From: Gammaproteobacteria bacterium RIFCSPHIGHO2_12_FULL_45_12
GTDB lineage: Bacteria > Pseudomonadota > Gammaproteobacteria > DSM-16500
Direction of reading: 5' to 3'
DNA length: 17,400 nucleotides
NCBI GenBank assembly: GCA_001801665.1
Contig: MGYH01000037.1
Location: 1 to 17,400, forward strand
Below the pieces are notes generated by a model that saw only the letters and a program-made list of their open reading frames with translations, was not told where the DNA came from and made no database searches. Of the stretch, positions 9,001 to 14,167 are shown piece by piece. Position 1 is the stretch's first letter; each line of letters opens with the position of its first letter. The position numbers and the translations under genes were made by a program.

Positions 9001-11374
9001 CCTTGACCCATTTATACAATAAATTACCATCCAGATCATAGGCAGAGCGATTAACCCTATCTTCAGGATGACTTATACCAGGTGTTAATACTAGCAGCGA
9101 GTCATCATCCAATTGATCTAATTCTGAACTTTTTAAAACATGATAGCGATTAATGCTTGCTATTCTTCTTCCTAGTGAATATTCATGCTCAATCACGCTC
9201 GCTTGATACTCATCAGCATTCTCTGTTTGTACTTTTTTGACTAGCACTTCAAATCGGATATTGCCATCATTATCTAATAAACTCAGATTAGTGAGCGAGC
9301 GATCACATCCCTTAATCAATGCCTCCATTTCTTGTGTGTCATTGATCGCTGCTATAGCAGAAAGATCATATTTTTTCATTCCGACTTGTCTGCTTGACTT
9401 ATCAAAGAGATACTCATGAACACCGTCACGGGTGCATACTGAATATTTCAAACGATTACTCTTATCATAAAAATATTTGATGGAACTTCCATCATACCGG
9501 AGGATACGCTTCAAACTACCATCAGGATTTCTTTCCTTGATCACAGGTCGGTTGTAATTTTTATCTTTTGAGCTAGCTAAGGTAACAGACTCTTCCTGAC
9601 CACACGCGTTATTTTCTGCAACGGTTATCAATCCATTTGAATGTCTAGAAATTGTTTTGTTACGGGAATACAAATAGCTCGTTTCCCGAAATTGCTCTGA
9701 CTGTTTTTCCGCTTGACTGGCTAGGAGCACCCTTCCAAGCCCATCATATTGATAGCTATTACAGGTTGCAAGCGTACTGGTTTTAGTATATTGCCCAAAA
9801 ATATCGATTTCCTGTTGAACAGATTTAACCAGCTTACATTCTGCAAACGTTTCCGTTAAATTGTGACGACCATATTGGTCATATCCATACTTAGAATAAG
9901 CTGTTTTAGCAATGACTTCTGCTGGAATCTCCTCAAGCCACTTATTCATGTCAGATAGCGCCTGACACTCTCTACCCGCATATATAACTGGCAACTGTCT
10001 CAATTCCTCCAATCGGAATGGCGATGCATCGGCATATTGGAAATGCTTTACGCGTCCTTCTGGACTAATTTCAAATACGCATTGCCTTTTGTCATTATAA
10101 ATAAACTGGGTTTTTGCGGCACAATCGCCATCTCGAACAGTCGCCATCAAACGCAGTCCATATTGTGGCGATGCTACGTTTGTTTCATAACGATATTCAA
10201 TGCAAACTCCATTTTCTGATTTACTTATCTGCTTGACTAAGCCTGTTATGTCATCATAAACAATCAAACTTTTCTTGTTGTTTTTATCCGTTATACTTAA
10301 TGGCCTTCCGCCATTATCGCAGTTAAAATCATACGAAACACCATCCGCCATATTAAATTTAGCTAGATGACCCGATTGATCAACAGCCATACTCATCACG
10401 ACTTTACTATCAATAGAAACCGTGAATTCATTTTGAATCGGATCTTGTAAAAAGCACCATAAACGTGATTCATTACTGACATTACCACCCTCTTCTAATG
10501 ACTTTATATTACCCTCCATATCAAATGTTATTTCATGTGACGTCGCATCATCACTAACAACTTTTACGCCTCTTTGACCTTGGTCAACCTCATTAATGTA
10601 TTTTGTCTGATAGACAGTACCATCAGGCTGATAAATACGGGAGACTAAACTACCGGGTTTGCTTGGATCTTTTTCATAGGTGCATATTGGCGTTGTTGAT
10701 TTATCGGGATTCACCACAATTAGTTCACTTTGTGATGCATTATCTTGCGCTGCATTTAACTGGATTTCACGTCCAGCACCTAGCATCAGAATCCCACATA
10801 CTTCATTGCGCTCATTATATCTATATAGAATGGAAGTGCCTGTCGCAAGTGTTTGCGTTTCCAGATTCCCATTATCATCATATGTTTCTTTAATACCAGA
10901 ATCAGGAAAACTTCTTACCCACCTACCCTTCTCCTCCTTAATAATGCTGATACCATGCTCGTCTGGCTCTGTGCAGACATATTGATTATTCTGTATTGCA
11001 TATCGGACGATGCGACCATCCGCTTCAGTAATATCAATACTGGCATTGGTATAATTGAACGCAGACCAAAAACGGCCCACGCTATTTTCATTCACCTTTG
11101 CACTGCTCTTAGCTGATAATCGCCAGGTATTATCGACAGAATTCCATATCATCCCGACTGTTAATTCGATACCATCATCTGCCATGGTGAATTGCTTGTC
11201 GTGTATTAACGCATTACCGTGTGTTGCATTAATGCTAACATTCGTACCCGCTGCATTGAGCGATCTCGTTTCATGCAGTTTTAATGTCGAGGTAGAACTA
11301 TGAGACTTACCCGATTTACCTAGGTTTGCAAACAGTTCAAATGGATACTTAACCGCATCTTCTGCCACTTTCAT
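1..11374 (-). CDS. Giant YD-repeat (RHS-type) protein, 3' end beyond the window
   Basis: The frame is open from the ATG at 11374-11372 to the left edge: 3,791 complete codons without a stop. An in-frame TAA at 11389-11387 precedes the ATG, and AGAGGTG lies 6 bases upstream of it. About two dozen YD motifs are visible, for example YDDNGN at residue 165, YDQYGR at 498, YDALGM at 810, YDAAGR at 848, YDKRGN at 1454, YDKFGN at 1626 and YDLNGN at 2023. Layout: residues 1-160 resemble the start of RHS shells; 165-2345 are YD repeats with helical inserts; 2434-3079 lack YD motifs; about 3102-3530 are YD-like again; 3547-3791 are charged and Thr-rich. In known RHS proteins such repeats form a hollow beta shell enclosing a C-terminal toxin released at a DPxG-type site. 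That end is not visible here. I saw no signal peptide, PAAR or SpvB region. RHS proteins are usually about 1,500 residues, so this one is unusually large. Its effector, export route and target are unknown. Confidence 0.93.
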   Translation of the reverse strand, partial: MKVAEDAVKYPFELFANLGKSGKSHSSTSTLKLHETRSLNAAGTNVSINATHGNALIHDKQFTMADDGIELTVGMIWNSVDNTWRLSAKSSAKVNENSVGRFWSAFNYTNASIDITEADGRIVRYAIQNNQYVCTEPDEHGISIIKEEKGRWVRSFPDSGIKETYDDNGNLETQTLATGTSILYRYNERNEVCGILMLGAGREIQLNAAQDNASQSELIVVNPDKSTTPICTYEKDPSKPGSLVSRIYQPDGTVYQTKYINEVDQGQRGVKVVSDDATSHEITFDMEGNIKSLEEGGNVSNESRLWCFLQDPIQNEFTVSIDSKVVMSMAVDQSGHLAKFNMADGVSYDFNCDNGGRPLSITDKNNKKSLIVYDDITGLVKQISKSENGVCIEYRYETNVASPQYGLRLMATVRDGDCAAKTQFIYNDKRQCVFEISPEGRVKHFQYADASPFRLEELRQLPVIYAGRECQALSDMNKWLEEIPAEVIAKTAYSKYGYDQYGRHNLTETFAECKLVKSVQQEIDIFGQYTKTSTLATCNSYQYDGLGRVLLASQAEKQSEQFRETSYLYSRNKTISRHSNGLITVAENNACGQEESVTLASSKDKNYNRPVIKERNPDGSLKRILRYDGSSIKYFYDKSNRLKYSVCTRDGVHEYLFDKSSRQVGMKKYDLSAIAAINDTQEMEALIKGCDRSLTNLSLLDNDGNIRFEVLVKKVQTENADEYQASVIEHEYSLGRRIASINRYHVLKSSELDQLDDDSLLVLTPGISHPEDRVNRSAYDLDGNLLYKWVKASVDEKTGVPSGYYETYEYDALGMNIRKEIILEKSPFLARDEIDFSNNNKLSTRYWYDAAGRKVAELDPDNYLTAFSYNAKGQLASKCQYEKAMQNIDRQASSIDVPDINDSDKVFHYEYDDLGREVCVKEPVLGVETRTDNSDNDLIIIKTITDTRTGKTRQTRQILNEFSELLSESSERACHIGELTQRDIGVDGIFHPVTGLKLQSVDELGNKTLYFYGENKKPTLMINAIGAVIETSYDRLTEKPNKIISYYNVISEDVLRDLQSDMARNGYFDEERFRSMLPLRDQKDRVRTMSYNSDGNMNSLIKENGGREFRCFSAYNEVSQLNVEIELDAFLETYFQYDFRANVIKTVIDPDGIARIATVKHDDALSRLTESIDANGYAFSQSYNGLRQTTIQDMDHVGRSKILTQDAFKRPKSETDWHRSNETCHEYNDALRQHTMVSAVSPDRNVIEMTNGFGEVERRIVNGQETRVNVGVDGQVEDVINPDGSSESTGYDVRGFKESTTSLLGLESSFYVNAAGYLCDQIDDVQNRKLLTLHMPNAFGELESKVDAANLTVMHQVENRELTDVEVTDPDNLRLTKKRRTNYVGELIELTRGDRDDSDRYREISERDIIGNIISNKIDLGDGEFAVLLETKYNAAGHAIQMTDGNGHSTYYSYDKRGNKCFSLNPLGFVTEYSYDANNFLVGEIKYVKAVDSVNPDVFSCPIPQFEGDIVAHYVRDADGLIRYEVCGTAITEYSYNGSKKVTDKIEYALPVDLSVTALQDLPVLLSSDAYSNHALNRCTHYEYDVMNRVVLERNPEGAEIYSRYDQAGNEVFRSRNGQRHQYTLYDKFGNKRFEIDPMGYIEEWRYNDVHVSTDNILYQHCLSNKLSTNDIEKLFTLLSESGIQRETDLILENMEAISARIASPDEDVHLVAQLDAAHRVQGNVDGEGFHEKLTRDGLDQIISKVDKSGNVWVHKFNKANKLISVTSPAVDVSVVSFDADLQSLKADILHMKEVETAYCYDASLNQTKITHAANVAGEERAIDISFDKTNCIDGTRICHAQLGVGEETLTKDIETFILRDCAGREVIKTLENGARELTVYDENSRERYKVDAEGFVTEFQYNYVFNQPTRTITYYTAMDVSALSERKSPLLLSEMREFCSRSVSKFDRSIRFTYDRNGNKLSATKDSGFTANVILTDEGETVVEIKKFARKTQFDYNLYSELVAERRQRLDDRPEAITQRFYDLNGNEYLTVSPEGYVTKRTFGMRNCQSEDQKFLEISSIQYFNAVPRDKRDSLESIFQSIISDELNDRSITRVFDRRHLCVETTIADGHEFFNVYRQDDRRLSYRAENPNVTTRIEYDECGRPVIYTDPYGQKRYLIYDAIGNGIFDIAYPAELVEGIQSIHVTQHFYNAHNQKVGSCLYATSGRLEFDLNGNIQIDKLVVSSDLDVNSLILMCNRGNPIRIDDAASGVTITSFNEIRKKIREQHFVTVSDPDENSEPRKIKVKRENLWRYNLRGDVLMEAAIDEFDRVESHYLVNAFRERTDEGPVSGVYYLHHRYDNAGIRWFSNADRSIATISFADEAGEDVLMYRSAMQDLTERYVAEGGEELIENELAPLDYEKAFTQFQRFVTHRNADEQAIRQDTPWYNKRPKFEPENYSVSFTVVKDPAPDSSNYKLQFNAPDEVFLRMEFRLLNENDEWIQLPITIVRDPGGDRQYCEISLGNLPGDAYKYCLDFFHVNLVNGNEVKNRLPSYRSSGDVMLDTGHYEHSRQPFWYTENTSTLVIVGKAQDIYGIELLKDGFPIKRVAGTRRKDGKLRIDLSQEPVHEYSFKYVYGVDLLAEKLQIGQPGPNTVNVYRPSFRFDSANSISVVNNSFPRELISQFRWNTMPATLSVPYGPYYPGTLYDIHGFSIFWSTPIPAAFMCIADAQGVPRYTHHIIANAPWRFNTKTPIPSEVYNYTYAQLPPNTTPPLFTVKVSSPADTHAFQAHDCDPSNASFQLLRFTDGQTLGLSGDGPDVPANTQFNLLSLSNRPTSDVVATLCLGGVGNELFQPEELAITDFTIDNCLAGGFWKDTSRCVERYFTYEWQSTLTKNYYLLVRHAGVSGPVIDIKALPKSRADNRLYYQHVVPYSTQQNAGYDVGVLAVDIVRDGVVIPLSQGMDRRVEPANRPPEVIDDYNHPSAGVWVSMRVQNIQKYRYDSMHVLYFKHLPEGTDNVIFEYAYMTSSNKKVWRTAECKMSSVNGVPSGLSVFTNNIQPGHYECRLLARKGNQIMAVTDPNFKQDASGYCYISVNITKRQTQYGQVFSSERRDIKLKMAKPFRLFQPDRWNNHRLVTDRKGNSIQNDFNIFNQNISVKTPPVLSTSANGDVEQPFPLVTERLINKRAHTVAEVDAGKDSTRFLLNQRGQTLCEEDADGVQTGHEYDLLNHHVATHALAFGVIRSSFRRVDSLLLETRTYPNNSTEELTYNEDFQVIRQAGRMARKDNDDDALHIHPDRFNNRRVEIQPKSLRNSSKHPVVRQDFHPRSRAMTRRVDAEGREQLWEVDANSRADAYVGTIGRYTDLDGQVITYTLDFNKEIVREVGRINDVTKRDLLHIFDEAGRETDIIDNGAKLTTRKRCNKEDYSKEYYFVGHDGRVYQATNTTYDALHRISQVCDSHILVEFGYDKKSKRRYAKAFMLGEDGNLEALHRESWYDYSPAGRVRFRDCVLDAYKIKVTSTQGMEVTYKDADGRVESQKTKTKDGLARTATPTYGLGTAITGIATQVEGEAEAKVEEREIDAADRVIKRTVTDNLQKKKTTEEFYLDNDNAIICQETTTRTTDENGDWHDVIIRRTVISKSDLQMVEQVRTVLKDVAHDVVKDIDIIVVDEVTTTFFGGDTFKPASVTSKRLSVEKGGEGDDKDNRIKVDDYAKKVKEAKLTTRVDANGAITGIGPDSPSGAINFPDGYRSFVVNSEQCYLLKETNKGRNYYFYAQKRPGKTTLMAYFGDLPDDVAALGASYHPLVVNMD
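2..736 (-). other. Charged, Thr-rich segment at the visible end of the giant protein (residues 3547-3791)
   Basis: After the second YD block the composition changes to Lys/Glu/Asp and Thr-rich sequence, with runs such as QKKKTTEEF, ETTTRTTDENGD and EKGGEGDDKDN. It then returns to a compact segment with GYRSFVVN, RNYYFYAQKRPG and AYFGDLPDDV. The NYYFYAQ strand recalls the closing strands of RHS cores, but the usual DPxG cleavage motif is not reached before the edge. This could be the start of the core terminus or a linker to the effector. Confidence 0.4.
2138..4075 (-). other. Non-YD, beta-rich interlude inside the giant protein (residues 2434-3079)
   Basis: For 646 residues the YD signature disappears. 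The sequence instead alternates short hydrophobic strands with Pro/Asn/Gly turns. The first part (near 2434-2540) and the last part (near 2992-3079) both look like Ig or fibronectin-III-like sandwiches: each has a strand containing FEY or MEF, then a proline-glycine turn (LPGDAY in the first, IQPGHY in the last) leading into a strand of the type KYCLDFF or ECRLLA. The fold is my inference; no family was recognised. YD-like sequence resumes near residue 3102. Confidence 0.5.
4340..10882 (-). repeat. First YD-repeat block of the giant protein (residues 165-2345)
   Basis: This region encodes diverged YD repeats. A longer recurring unit is visible. A Y-D-x-x-G-N/R strand is followed about 8 residues later by P-x-G-Y/F-V/I and an aromatic strand, then a basic/aromatic strand and a 25-60 residue Leu/Asp/Ser-rich insert likely to be helical, before the next YD. 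Clear units begin at residues 426, 1454, 1626, 1881 and 2023, with weaker ones near 848 and 2161. The repeats are diverged in DNA sequence, so this is protein-level repetition and not a recent tandem expansion. Confidence 0.8.
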
Positions 11375-11380
11375 CACTTG

Positions 11381-11387
11381 CACCTCT
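11381..11387 (-). promoter_or_regulatory. Ribosome binding site of the giant YD-repeat gene
   Basis: On the minus strand AGAGGTG lies 6 bases before the ATG at 11374. A GTG one codon further upstream (11377-11375) is too close to this site, which favours the ATG. Confidence 0.7.
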
Positions 11388-11427
11388 TACACATTAAAAT
11401 TAGTTTTTAGATTCAATTAGGGTCTGA

Positions 11428-11455
11428 ATAATACTCGGCAAAACAGAATGGTAAA
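11428..11455 (-). promoter_or_regulatory. Possible sigma-70-type promoter for the giant YD-repeat gene
   Basis: Read on the minus strand, TTTACC (11455-11450) and TATTAT (11433-11428) are separated by 16 bases. They match the -35 and -10 consensus at 4 and 5 positions of 6. Transcription would begin near 11420, giving a leader of about 45 bases. The region is AT-rich, so chance matches are common. Confidence 0.35.
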
Positions 11456-11992
11456 TAGGCTAAATAGACGGGAGTGGCTAATCTTTGACTTTATTGCAGG
11501 CTAAAATGAACTTCTCAACTGATTTTTCTTTGTTTTTTTTATCAATGCGATACTCAGGCACACATTACAAAGACACAATCTTTTAATATGTTACCTATTT
11601 AAAAACCTAAATTTTAGTATGTCGGCGCACTGTCCCGATGGCCATACCGGCAAAAATCGTGAAAACTAAAATCAGGCAGATCAAGCTAATATCGCACAAA
11701 AGTCATTGCGAATGACTTACACTGGTGATGGATTATTTTGACGCATTACGCGCATTTTGGTTTAATTATATACAGTAATGATTGTTACAGCCGGAATAAG
11801 ATGAGGCGTTATCGGTCAATTGTTATGTAAGCGAAAATTTTCATTAGGCGGCAGCCCTCTCATTCACTGACCCTTTTTCTCCTTTTCTATCGCGTCATTC
11901 GAAACTGCACGCCATATTCGAACTTATCGCAATAGATTGCCGTATTAGTAGCCTAGAAATAGTATAAGAAGGTTACACACTTTGATCAAAAG
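11456..11992. other. Intergenic stretch without a convincing gene
   Basis: I see no sustained reading frame with a plausible start and ribosome binding site on either strand. The contents are AT-rich DNA, an 8-bp-arm inverted repeat at 11700-11718 and a 10-bp palindrome TTTGATCAAA at 11981-11990 just before the dispersed hairpin. It may be decayed sequence or long regulatory DNA. Confidence 0.5.
11700..11718. repeat. Perfect inverted repeat with 8-bp arms
   Basis: AAGTCATT, spacer GCG, AATGACTT. The arms are perfectly complementary with a 3-base spacer and no T-run follows on either strand. This suits a dimeric regulator's operator better than a terminator. It is about 325 bases upstream of the giant gene's start. 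Function unknown. Confidence 0.4.
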
Positions 11993-12032
11993 GTAGGGTG
12001 GATTAGGCGTTTTTTGCCGTAATCCACCTTAC
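11993..12032. repeat. Dispersed hairpin repeat (GTAGGGTGGATTA family), single copy
   Basis: The outer arms GTAGGGTGGATTA and TAATCCACCTTAC pair over 13 positions with one G-U wobble. GGC pairs with GCC further in, leaving one bulged G. The same element occurs twice at 17236-17393 with a different but still complementary inner stem. It lies 25 bases beyond the stop codon of the 397-residue gene, and on the minus strand CCTTTTG follows the hairpin, so it may also act as a weak terminator for that gene. Related hairpins are widely scattered in proteobacterial genomes. Confidence 0.75.
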
Positions 12033-12057
12033 ATCATCCACAATTAATAGCATCTAA

Positions 12058-13251
12058 TTAATGATTGCCACTCCTAGATAATGCATTCTTCACTGGGCGT
12101 GGGAGATTTTGCACTTGGTCTTGGTCGCTCTTGGGGCGGGTGAATAAAGATGGACAGGATGAAGATCTAGTTAATGATTTCAACTTCTGTGGACTTTCTT
12201 CACTACCTTCAGCCTCTTTTCCCTTTTCAAGCTCCCTTACCTTTTCCTGACTGCCGTGCAATATCGTTTCAATTGACACAGTCGGACCGCCGAGGTGACC
12301 CACCTTCTTTTCATCACTTTCAATATTTTGAGCGGCATCCCCAATACTGAGCATAGGCGAAGCAGGCTTCTTGCCGCGCACCCGTCTAACGATTGCATCA
12401 AATAAATTTTTCAGCGTGGGTGCCAAGAACCCCATGGCCGTGGATAGCACGAGCGATCCCCCTGCCGCCAATATCGTCGTCCCAATCACAAGCGGCGTCA
12501 TGAATAGTGGCAGACTCACAGAGGTGCCAATGGCACCCACCACCACACCACCCAATGCTAAGGCAGGTGCCGCCAATGGCCCAGCAAACACCAGCAACGC
12601 AACCAAGCCGACGGCTAACAAAATGCCGGCCGCAATAAACAAGGCCCTGGTTTGCGGGCTCATCTTGTGTTCGTCTAGCATCTTTATTGACCCCTCGAAC
12701 TCGTCAACTTTATTTTTCGCATCCTCATGAGAAAATTGAATGAGGTCGTCCTCAGGCACTGGGGGGTTCTTGAAAGAGTTATAAAACTGGCTCCACTCGT
12801 CCGCCAGACGGTCCCCATATCCCTTAAGCTCTTCCTCACCAAAGGCGGCCTCTAATGCCTCATAACAAGCACGAGCATTCTCTTCGTTTGAGCGCATAAA
12901 AGAATCAGCCATTACACCCAAATTCGTTTTTGCTGCCTCATAATCCTGAATATTCTTAAACGCAAGCGTTCCCAACCAATCAAACCACTCGCTTAACATT
13001 AGGGGCACTTGAAAACCAGCTTCCTGCTTTTCAAGATTTTCAATTAATGACTGTACTGAATTCAAAAATTGAATTTTACCCGCAGCTTGTGCCATTTTAT
13101 TCGTAAACACTACTCTTAGCCTTTCTATTTCACCCTCATTCGCGTCGATGTGCGCTTTAGCAATAAGAGTAAGCTCATCTTTAATACCGCCTTCCTCGCT
13201 AACTTCCCTTATCTTCTTCTCAATTAATTCTTTCAATTGCTCGTACGCCAT
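12058..13251 (-). CDS. Unrecognised 397-residue protein with a central hydrophobic block
   Basis: I do not recognise a family. Residues 1-200 are soluble and look helical, with many Glu, Lys, Leu and Ala. Residues about 203-278 are strongly hydrophobic and glycine/alanine-rich, long enough for three membrane passes or a pair of hairpins. The segment KNLFDAIVRRVRGKKP follows with positive charge. Residues 300-397 are polar and probably disordered, with a Glu-rich patch at 339-352 and RSSSCPSLF at 362-370. There is no N-terminal signal peptide. The ATG at 13251 has AGAGG-type sequence directly upstream. The gene is transcribed towards the giant YD-repeat gene and away from the thi operon. A soluble head, internal membrane segment and disordered tail suit a secreted effector that inserts into host membranes, or simply an inner-membrane protein. 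The Glu-rich patch recalls the E-blocks of some Dot/Icm substrates, but it lies farther from the C-terminus than usual. Confidence 0.8.
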   Translation of the reverse strand: MAYEQLKELIEKKIREVSEEGGIKDELTLIAKAHIDANEGEIERLRVVFTNKMAQAAGKIQFLNSVQSLIENLEKQEAGFQVPLMLSEWFDWLGTLAFKNIQDYEAAKTNLGVMADSFMRSNEENARACYEALEAAFGEEELKGYGDRLADEWSQFYNSFKNPPVPEDDLIQFSHEDAKNKVDEFEGSIKMLDEHKMSPQTRALFIAAGILLAVGLVALLVFAGPLAAPALALGGVVVGAIGTSVSLPLFMTPLVIGTTILAAGGSLVLSTAMGFLAPTLKNLFDAIVRRVRGKKPASPMLSIGDAAQNIESDEKKVGHLGGPTVSIETILHGSQEKVRELEKGKEAEGSEESPQKLKSLTRSSSCPSLFTRPKSDQDQVQNLPRPVKNALSRSGNH

Positions 13252-13279
13252 AGCCTCTTCCTCTTGTTATCTCTCACTT

Positions 13280-13308
13280 ATTAAAAAAATGTTTCCCGCC
13301 AATTACAA
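13280..13308 (-). promoter_or_regulatory. Probable promoter of the 397-residue gene
   Basis: On the minus strand TTGTAA (13308-13303) and TTTAAT (13285-13280) are 17 bases apart, matching the -35 at 4 and the -10 at 5 of 6 positions. The implied leader is short, about 20 bases, and contains the ribosome binding site. Confidence 0.4.
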
Positions 13309-13311
13309 AGT

Positions 13312-13341
13312 TTTCCATTATGCACACAATAAGCTTAAAAT
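13312..13341 (+). promoter_or_regulatory. Possible promoter of the thiZXY-rmuC operon
   Basis: TTTCCA (13312-13317) and TAAAAT (13336-13341) are separated by 18 bases. It would face away from the promoter of the 397-residue gene, with overlapping -35 regions, so the two could interfere. An alternative -10 is TAATAT at 13341. Confidence 0.3.
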
Positions 13342-13356
13342 AATATTAACGGCAGG

Positions 13357-13380
13357 CCCTAGCCAAGGCTCCCACCGGGC
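13357..13380 (+). promoter_or_regulatory. Small stem-loop in the thiZ leader
   Basis: GCCC at 13357 can pair with GGGC at 13377, enclosing a smaller AGCC/GGCT pairing. It lies 16 bases upstream of the GGAGG ribosome binding site. It does not contain the conserved CTGAGA or the long GATCTGGATAATGCCAG-like part of a TPP riboswitch. Any regulatory role is unproven. Confidence 0.25.
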
Positions 13381-13395
13381 TTTATAGTGAGCACC

Positions 13396-13400
13396 GGAGG
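13396..13400 (+). promoter_or_regulatory. Ribosome binding site selecting a GTG start for thiZ
   Basis: GGAGG is followed by AAACC and then GTG at 13406. There is no ATG at a suitable distance, so this site decides the start. Confidence 0.75.
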
Positions 13401-13405
13401 AAACC

Positions 13406-14167
13406 GTGATAGTCCCTGATGTTCAAATAAACCATGCTACCCTTAGCTACCAAGGCAAATACCTGTTCAATCAATTATCGCTCCCTCTTGGCAGTGGCCA
13501 GTGGGTTGGTCTGCTTGGGCCAAGCGGCGTGGGCAAAACCTCCTTATTACGCCTGATTGCCGGATTAACCTTGCCCAATGAGGCATCAAGCAGCACCATC
13601 ACCACCAGCAACCAACTCCCCATCCAGCAGCAAATTGCTTATATGCCGCAAGCTGACTCCCTGCTCCCCTGGTTATCCGTCTTAGACAATGCCGCCTTGG
13701 GGCTCGCCTTACGCCCTGCCGCGGCCCCCAACCGTCTTTTGCAAAAAAAACAAGCCCACCAGCTATTACACCAAGTCGGCCTTGGTGCAAGCGGCCACTT
13801 ATACCCAGGCCAACTCTCAGGCGGCATGCGGCAACGCGTGGCGCTGATTCGCACCCTGCTTGAAAATAAACCCATCATCCTGATGGACGAACCGTTCTCA
13901 GCCGTTGATGCCATCACCCGTTATCAATTGCAAACGCTGGCGGCCACCCTGTTAAAAGGCAAAACCGTCCTTTTCATCACCCACGACCCCGCCGAGGCGC
14001 TAAGACTAGCCAATGTCATCTATTTAATGCAAGGACATCCCGCCACGCTCACCGCCGTCACCACCTTATCTTCCCAAACACCGCGCGAGTTAAGCGACCC
14101 TGACATTGCCCCACTGCAAGCCCATCTTCAAAAAGCCCTATTCATGGCCAAAGAAGCAAGCACATGA
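13406..14167 (+). CDS. thiZ: ABC transporter ATPase for a thiamine pyrimidine precursor (ThiZ-like)
   Basis: A cytoplasmic ATPase that powers import through ThiX. All nucleotide-binding motifs are intact: Walker A GPSGVGKT (38-45), Q-loop in MPQADSLLPW around Q82, signature LSGGMRQR (137-144), Walker B IILMDEP (157-163), D-loop SAVD (165-168) and switch His193 in ITHD. The 253-residue length is normal for the nitrate/taurine/HMP branch of ABC ATPases. The start is GTG at 13406, chosen because GGAGG lies 5 bases upstream and MIVPDVQINHATLSY aligns with the usual N-terminal strand. It overlaps thiX by four bases (ATGA), indicating translational coupling. ThiZ, ThiX and ThiY together import HMP or formylaminopyrimidine for thiamine synthesis. 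The ATPase alone could equally belong to a sulfonate system; the ThiY neighbour decides the call. Confidence 0.85.
   Translation: MIVPDVQINHATLSYQGKYLFNQLSLPLGSGQWVGLLGPSGVGKTSLLRLIAGLTLPNEASSSTITTSNQLPIQQQIAYMPQADSLLPWLSVLDNAALGLALRPAAAPNRLLQKKQAHQLLHQVGLGASGHLYPGQLSGGMRQRVALIRTLLENKPIILMDEPFSAVDAITRYQLQTLAATLLKGKTVLFITHDPAEALRLANVIYLMQGHPATLTAVTTLSSQTPRELSDPDIAPLQAHLQKALFMAKEAST

Noticed and set aside
1..11374. Tc toxin B/C fusion or VgrG-linked RHS
   Set aside because: No SpvB-like start, no PAAR motif and no neighbouring Tc or type VI genes are visible, so only the general YD-repeat/RHS call is supported.
11456..11992. tRNA or small protein gene in the long intergenic region
   Set aside because: I found no cloverleaf-like arms, no T-loop GGTTCGA-type box, and no frame with a start and ribosome binding site.
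12371..12730. 119-codon plus-strand frame
   Set aside because: It is antisense to the hydrophobic part of the 397-residue gene, with low-complexity Pro/Ala/Thr composition and no start signal.
13342..13405. TPP riboswitch before thiZ
   Set aside because: The conserved CTGAGA and the GATCTGGATAATGCCAG-like segments are absent and the leader is too short.
13639..13917. Minus-strand frames overlapping thiZ
   Set aside because: thiZ carries every ABC ATPase motif on the plus strand; these are shadows.
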